Positions 53,629-55,283 of a stretch of DNA of 55,283 nucleotides are shown here, in pieces; positions within the stretch are counted from its first letter, which is position 1, and each line of letters begins with the position of its first letter. The notes beneath the pieces are model-generated. The model did not search any database. It saw only the letters and a program-made list of their open reading frames with translations, and was not told the DNA's origin. The position numbers and the translations under genes were made by a program. This DNA comes from Prevotellaceae bacterium (lineage in GTDB: Bacteria > Bacteroidota > Bacteroidia > Bacteroidales > Bacteroidaceae): contig JAHZGX010000036.1 in assembly GCA_019420585.1 (NCBI GenBank), positions 11,574 to 66,856 on the forward strand, read 5' to 3'.

Positions 53629-54258
53629 ATGGACAGCGTGATGGAATGTGCGGCACAGGCCTGGGCTTTGCTTTGCCTCCACTGGGGCAAAGTGGCCGAG
53701 GTAGCCGGCCTGCTGATAGGGTTGGCCTATCTCTACTGGGAGTATCGTGCCGACTGGAAAGTGTGGGTGGCCGGGCTGATAATGCCCGCCATCTCGCTCT
53801 TTGTGTACTGGAATGCCGGCCTCTATGCCGACTTTGGCATTGACATCTATTATCTGCTGGCCGCCCTCTATGGGTTCTGGTGCTGGCGCAGGGGAGGCCG
53901 CGACGGGCAGGCCGGTCGGGAGCCGTTGCCCATCAGCCGCACTCCGCGCAGGATGTGGCTGTGCCTTGCCGGGATGTTCGGGGTGGTGTATGCCCTCATC
54001 GTGTATGTGCTGATACGCTTTACTGACAGTACTGTGCCTTATTGGGACGCGCTCAACACCTCGCTCAGCATCATCGGCATGTGGATGCTGGCACGCAAGT
54101 GGGTGGAGCAGTGGCTGGTGTGGATGCTGGTGGATGCAGTCAGCACGGGGCTATATATATATAAGGAGATACCTTTCTACGCCGTCCTCTATTTCATCTA
54201 TACCGTCATAGCCTGGTTTGGATACCGGGAATGGAGGCGTAAGATGCAGAAGGGATAG
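53629..54258 (+). CDS. pnuT: PnuC/PnuT-family transporter, probable thiamine
   Basis: 209 residues, about seven membrane helices. The family C-terminal signature is clear: SIIGMWMLARKWVEQWLVW, DAVSTGLYIYKEIPFY, YTVIAWFGYREW. PnuC relatives carry nicotinamide riboside, but Bacteroidales members placed after a TPP riboswitch and a TonB receptor are thiamine transporters (PnuT). No thiamine pyrophosphokinase gene follows before the terminator at 54311. Confidence 0.88.
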   Translation: MDSVMECAAQAWALLCLHWGKVAEVAGLLIGLAYLYWEYRADWKVWVAGLIMPAISLFVYWNAGLYADFGIDIYYLLAALYGFWCWRRGGRDGQAGREPLPISRTPRRMWLCLAGMFGVVYALIVYVLIRFTDSTVPYWDALNTSLSIIGMWMLARKWVEQWLVWMLVDAVSTGLYIYKEIPFYAVLYFIYTVIAWFGYREWRRKMQKG

Positions 54259-54310
54259 TCCGTACAGGTACATCTACCTCCGAATCACCGGGAGGCGTAA
54301 ACAAGACAGG

Positions 54311-54350
54311 GGGGGCTGTGTCATAATGAAATAGGCACAGCCCCTCGCTG
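54311..54350 (+). terminator. Hairpin after the thiamine uptake operon
   Basis: GGGGCTGTG (54312-54320) pairs with CACAGCCCC (54336-54344); the following T-run is weak. Confidence 0.65.
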
Positions 54351-54412
54351 TTGCTCTTATGCTTTATACGATGCTTGGGGTTGCTTCGGGCTGTTTGGCA
54401 TCGCTCTTCGTG

Positions 54413-54470
54413 CAACACGTGTTTCTTGCCTTGATACAATATACATGTCCTGGTCAAGTCATACGTGTTG
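54413..54470. other. Nested inverted repeats in the spacer
   Basis: CAACACGT (54413-54420) and ACGTGTTG (54463-54470) enclose CTTGA/TCAAG, giving a possible two-stage hairpin just before repeat copy C. No function is known. Confidence 0.35.
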
Positions 54471-54481
54471 TCCCAGAGAAG

Positions 54482-54617
54482 CAAGGAATTTTGGAAAGAT
54501 TTCACGAAAATGCGCCAACTGGGAAAAAATAAAAATCCAACTAGGAAAAATATTTTTTCCAATTGGAAACTTGAAATTGGGTCTTTCGGAGAAAGACGTG
54601 AATATGTCAAGACGAAC
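54482..54617 (+). repeat. Dispersed hairpin element, copy C
   Basis: Begins CAAGGAATTTTGGAAA, has the core GAAAAAATAAAA 41 nt in, and ends ATATGTCAAGACGAA. The main stem is an imperfect CCAACTGGG-AAAAAATA / TATTTTTTCCAATTGG pair; a second hairpin GTCTTTC/GAAAGAC (54577-54593) precedes the end motif. See copies A and B. Confidence 0.75.
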
Positions 54618-54757
54618 ATCAAGGAAGACATTTAAGGTGTGACACTTCATCCAGACTGGCTTCTGCAAGCAATTCTCTCCCATCCACAAATGACTTGCTC
54701 AATTCTTACTGGTTGAGAATGTCTTTGCCGGACAATATGCGCTGCCCCGAAAGGCAG

Positions 54758-54815
54758 AACGCCTCGCTGAAAAACGCATTGCGGTGCGTTGGCACATGCA
54801 GCGCTTTGCGTTTTT
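54758..54815 (+). repeat. Short palindromic repeat array, locus 2
   Basis: AACGCCTCGCTGAAA, AACGCATTGCGGTGCGTTGGC and GCGCTTTGCGTTTTT are imperfect units of the same family as 41991-42061, sharing ACGC..(T)GCGTTGGCACATG. Confidence 0.6.
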
Positions 54816-54879
54816 AAGTGTTTGGCATCGATTGGTGGTGCAGAAACGGGCGCAAGGATGATTTCGCATCGAAATGGGT

Positions 54880-55141
54880 TGGTGGGCTACAAGATATAAA
54901 ATTATATAATAAACTGATTTACTATATTTTATAGTGTCTATTAAATAGCAATTTTATAATTTAGCACCATTTTAGTACCACTATTTAGCCATCGTAAATA
55001 AATCAAGAGATGGTGCAAATGGCATTGGATAATTAACTTCTCGGGCTGCATAATCTACATTCGTTTACCACCGTTCTCAAATCGGTCAACACCTTCCAGA
55101 GATAATCAGATGGTTAATTTATAGCTCCAATAAATAGTTAT
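54880..55141. other. AT-rich gene-free DNA
   Basis: Clearly richer in A and T than the rest of the window, with no gene seen. It ends at the left arm of the inverted repeat that precedes the last gene. Confidence 0.6.
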
Positions 55142-55252
55142 TCGTTGATTTTATATTCATATTGCGTAATTTTCCTACAATAATTGTATTTATAGTTTGT
55201 TGTATGAGATTTTATTTGTAACTTTGCACCGTACAATAGATAAAATCAACGA
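55142..55252. repeat. 13-bp inverted repeats flanking a promoter, possible invertible segment
   Basis: TCGTTGATTTTAT at 55142-55154 and its exact complement ATAAAATCAACGA at 55240-55252 enclose 85 bp that contain the whole promoter of the next gene. The left arm lies upstream of transcription, so this is not an mRNA hairpin. Confidence 0.7.
55196..55226 (+). promoter_or_regulatory. Canonical Bacteroidota promoter for the last gene
   Basis: -33 TTTG (55196-55199), 19-bp spacer, and -7 TAACTTTG (55219-55226), a full match to the consensus. It lies inside the 13-bp inverted repeats. Confidence 0.75.
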
Positions 55253-55254
55253 TT

Positions 55255-55283
55255 ATGATAGCAGAGTTCAGCATTGAGAATTT
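55255..55283 (+). CDS. Start of an AAA-ATPase-like gene, cut by the window edge
   Basis: Only MIAEFSIEN(F/L) is visible. This N-terminus resembles many AAA ATPases of the OLD/AbiL/Rlo-like type (typical M..FS..NFRSF), several of which act in phage defence. The call is weak because so few residues are seen. The strong promoter and short leader support a real start. Confidence 0.5.

Overview
The window looks like a chromosomal segment of a Bacteroidales bacterium, most likely a Prevotella-like (Prevotellaceae) species. Four kinds of evidence support this: promoter boxes of the Bacteroidota form TAnnTTTG; family-specific genes (PorQ, DUF6242, DUF6089, DUF4837, DUF1573, an ExbB-ExbD-ExbD set); several secreted proteins ending in short type IX-like C-terminal tails; and conserved Bacteroidales gene orders such as uppS-bamA-ompH-murI and porQ-cmk-ispH. 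The genus is an inference. Most of the window is ordinary core genome with two blocks of large secreted proteins and a change to AT-rich DNA at the right end.

Layout: (1) 1-2.7 kb: rluB (5' end outside the window, with a 22-residue tandem-repeat tail) and asnS. (2) 3.4-13.5 kb: a giant secreted beta-helix protein on the minus strand, then a divergent, translationally coupled three-gene operon of two secreted phosphoesterase paralogues around an unknown secreted protein. (3) 13.6-16 kb: recX and prmC, divergent from ribD. (4) 16-27.4 kb: a long plus-strand envelope run: DUF6242 lipoprotein, DUF6089 protein, uppS, bamA, three ompH/skp genes, murI, DUF4837, DUF1573 and meaB. (5) 27.3-29.9 kb: ispH, cmk and porQ on the minus strand. 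(6) 30-35.5 kb: tonB, a polyprenyl synthase, tatD, tRNA-Ser and exbB-X-exbD-exbD. (7) 35.7-38.1 kb: amidase, HU-like protein and an unknown protein on the minus strand. (8) 38.8-41.9 kb: lrp, folA, thyA and an rRNA methyltransferase. (9) 42.2-50.4 kb: a second giant beta-helix protein and a CotH-type secreted protein, with a decayed discoidin-domain gene beside them. (10) 51.1-54.3 kb: a TPP riboswitch controlling a TonB-dependent receptor and a PnuC-type transporter (thiamine uptake). (11) 54.3-55.3 kb: repeats and AT-rich DNA ending in the first codons of an AAA-ATPase-like gene.

Most noteworthy: the last gene starts immediately after a canonical promoter that lies between two perfect 13-bp inverted repeats (55142-55154 and 55240-55252), the arrangement of an invertible, phase-variable promoter. 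A dispersed, hairpin-forming element of 130-136 nt occurs three times (3121-3254 minus, 38346-38475 plus, 54482-54617 plus) with conserved spacing and changing stems. A second family of short palindromic repeats occurs at 41991-42061 and 54758-54815. A pseudogene at about 50585-50929 is a relic of a discoidin-domain gene related to the neighbouring CotH protein.

Functionally, the window combines outer-membrane assembly (BamA, Skp-like chaperones), peptidoglycan precursor supply (UppS, MurI), isoprenoid synthesis (IspH, polyprenyl synthase), TonB energisation, a type IX component (PorQ) with several probable type IX cargo proteins, and thiamine import.
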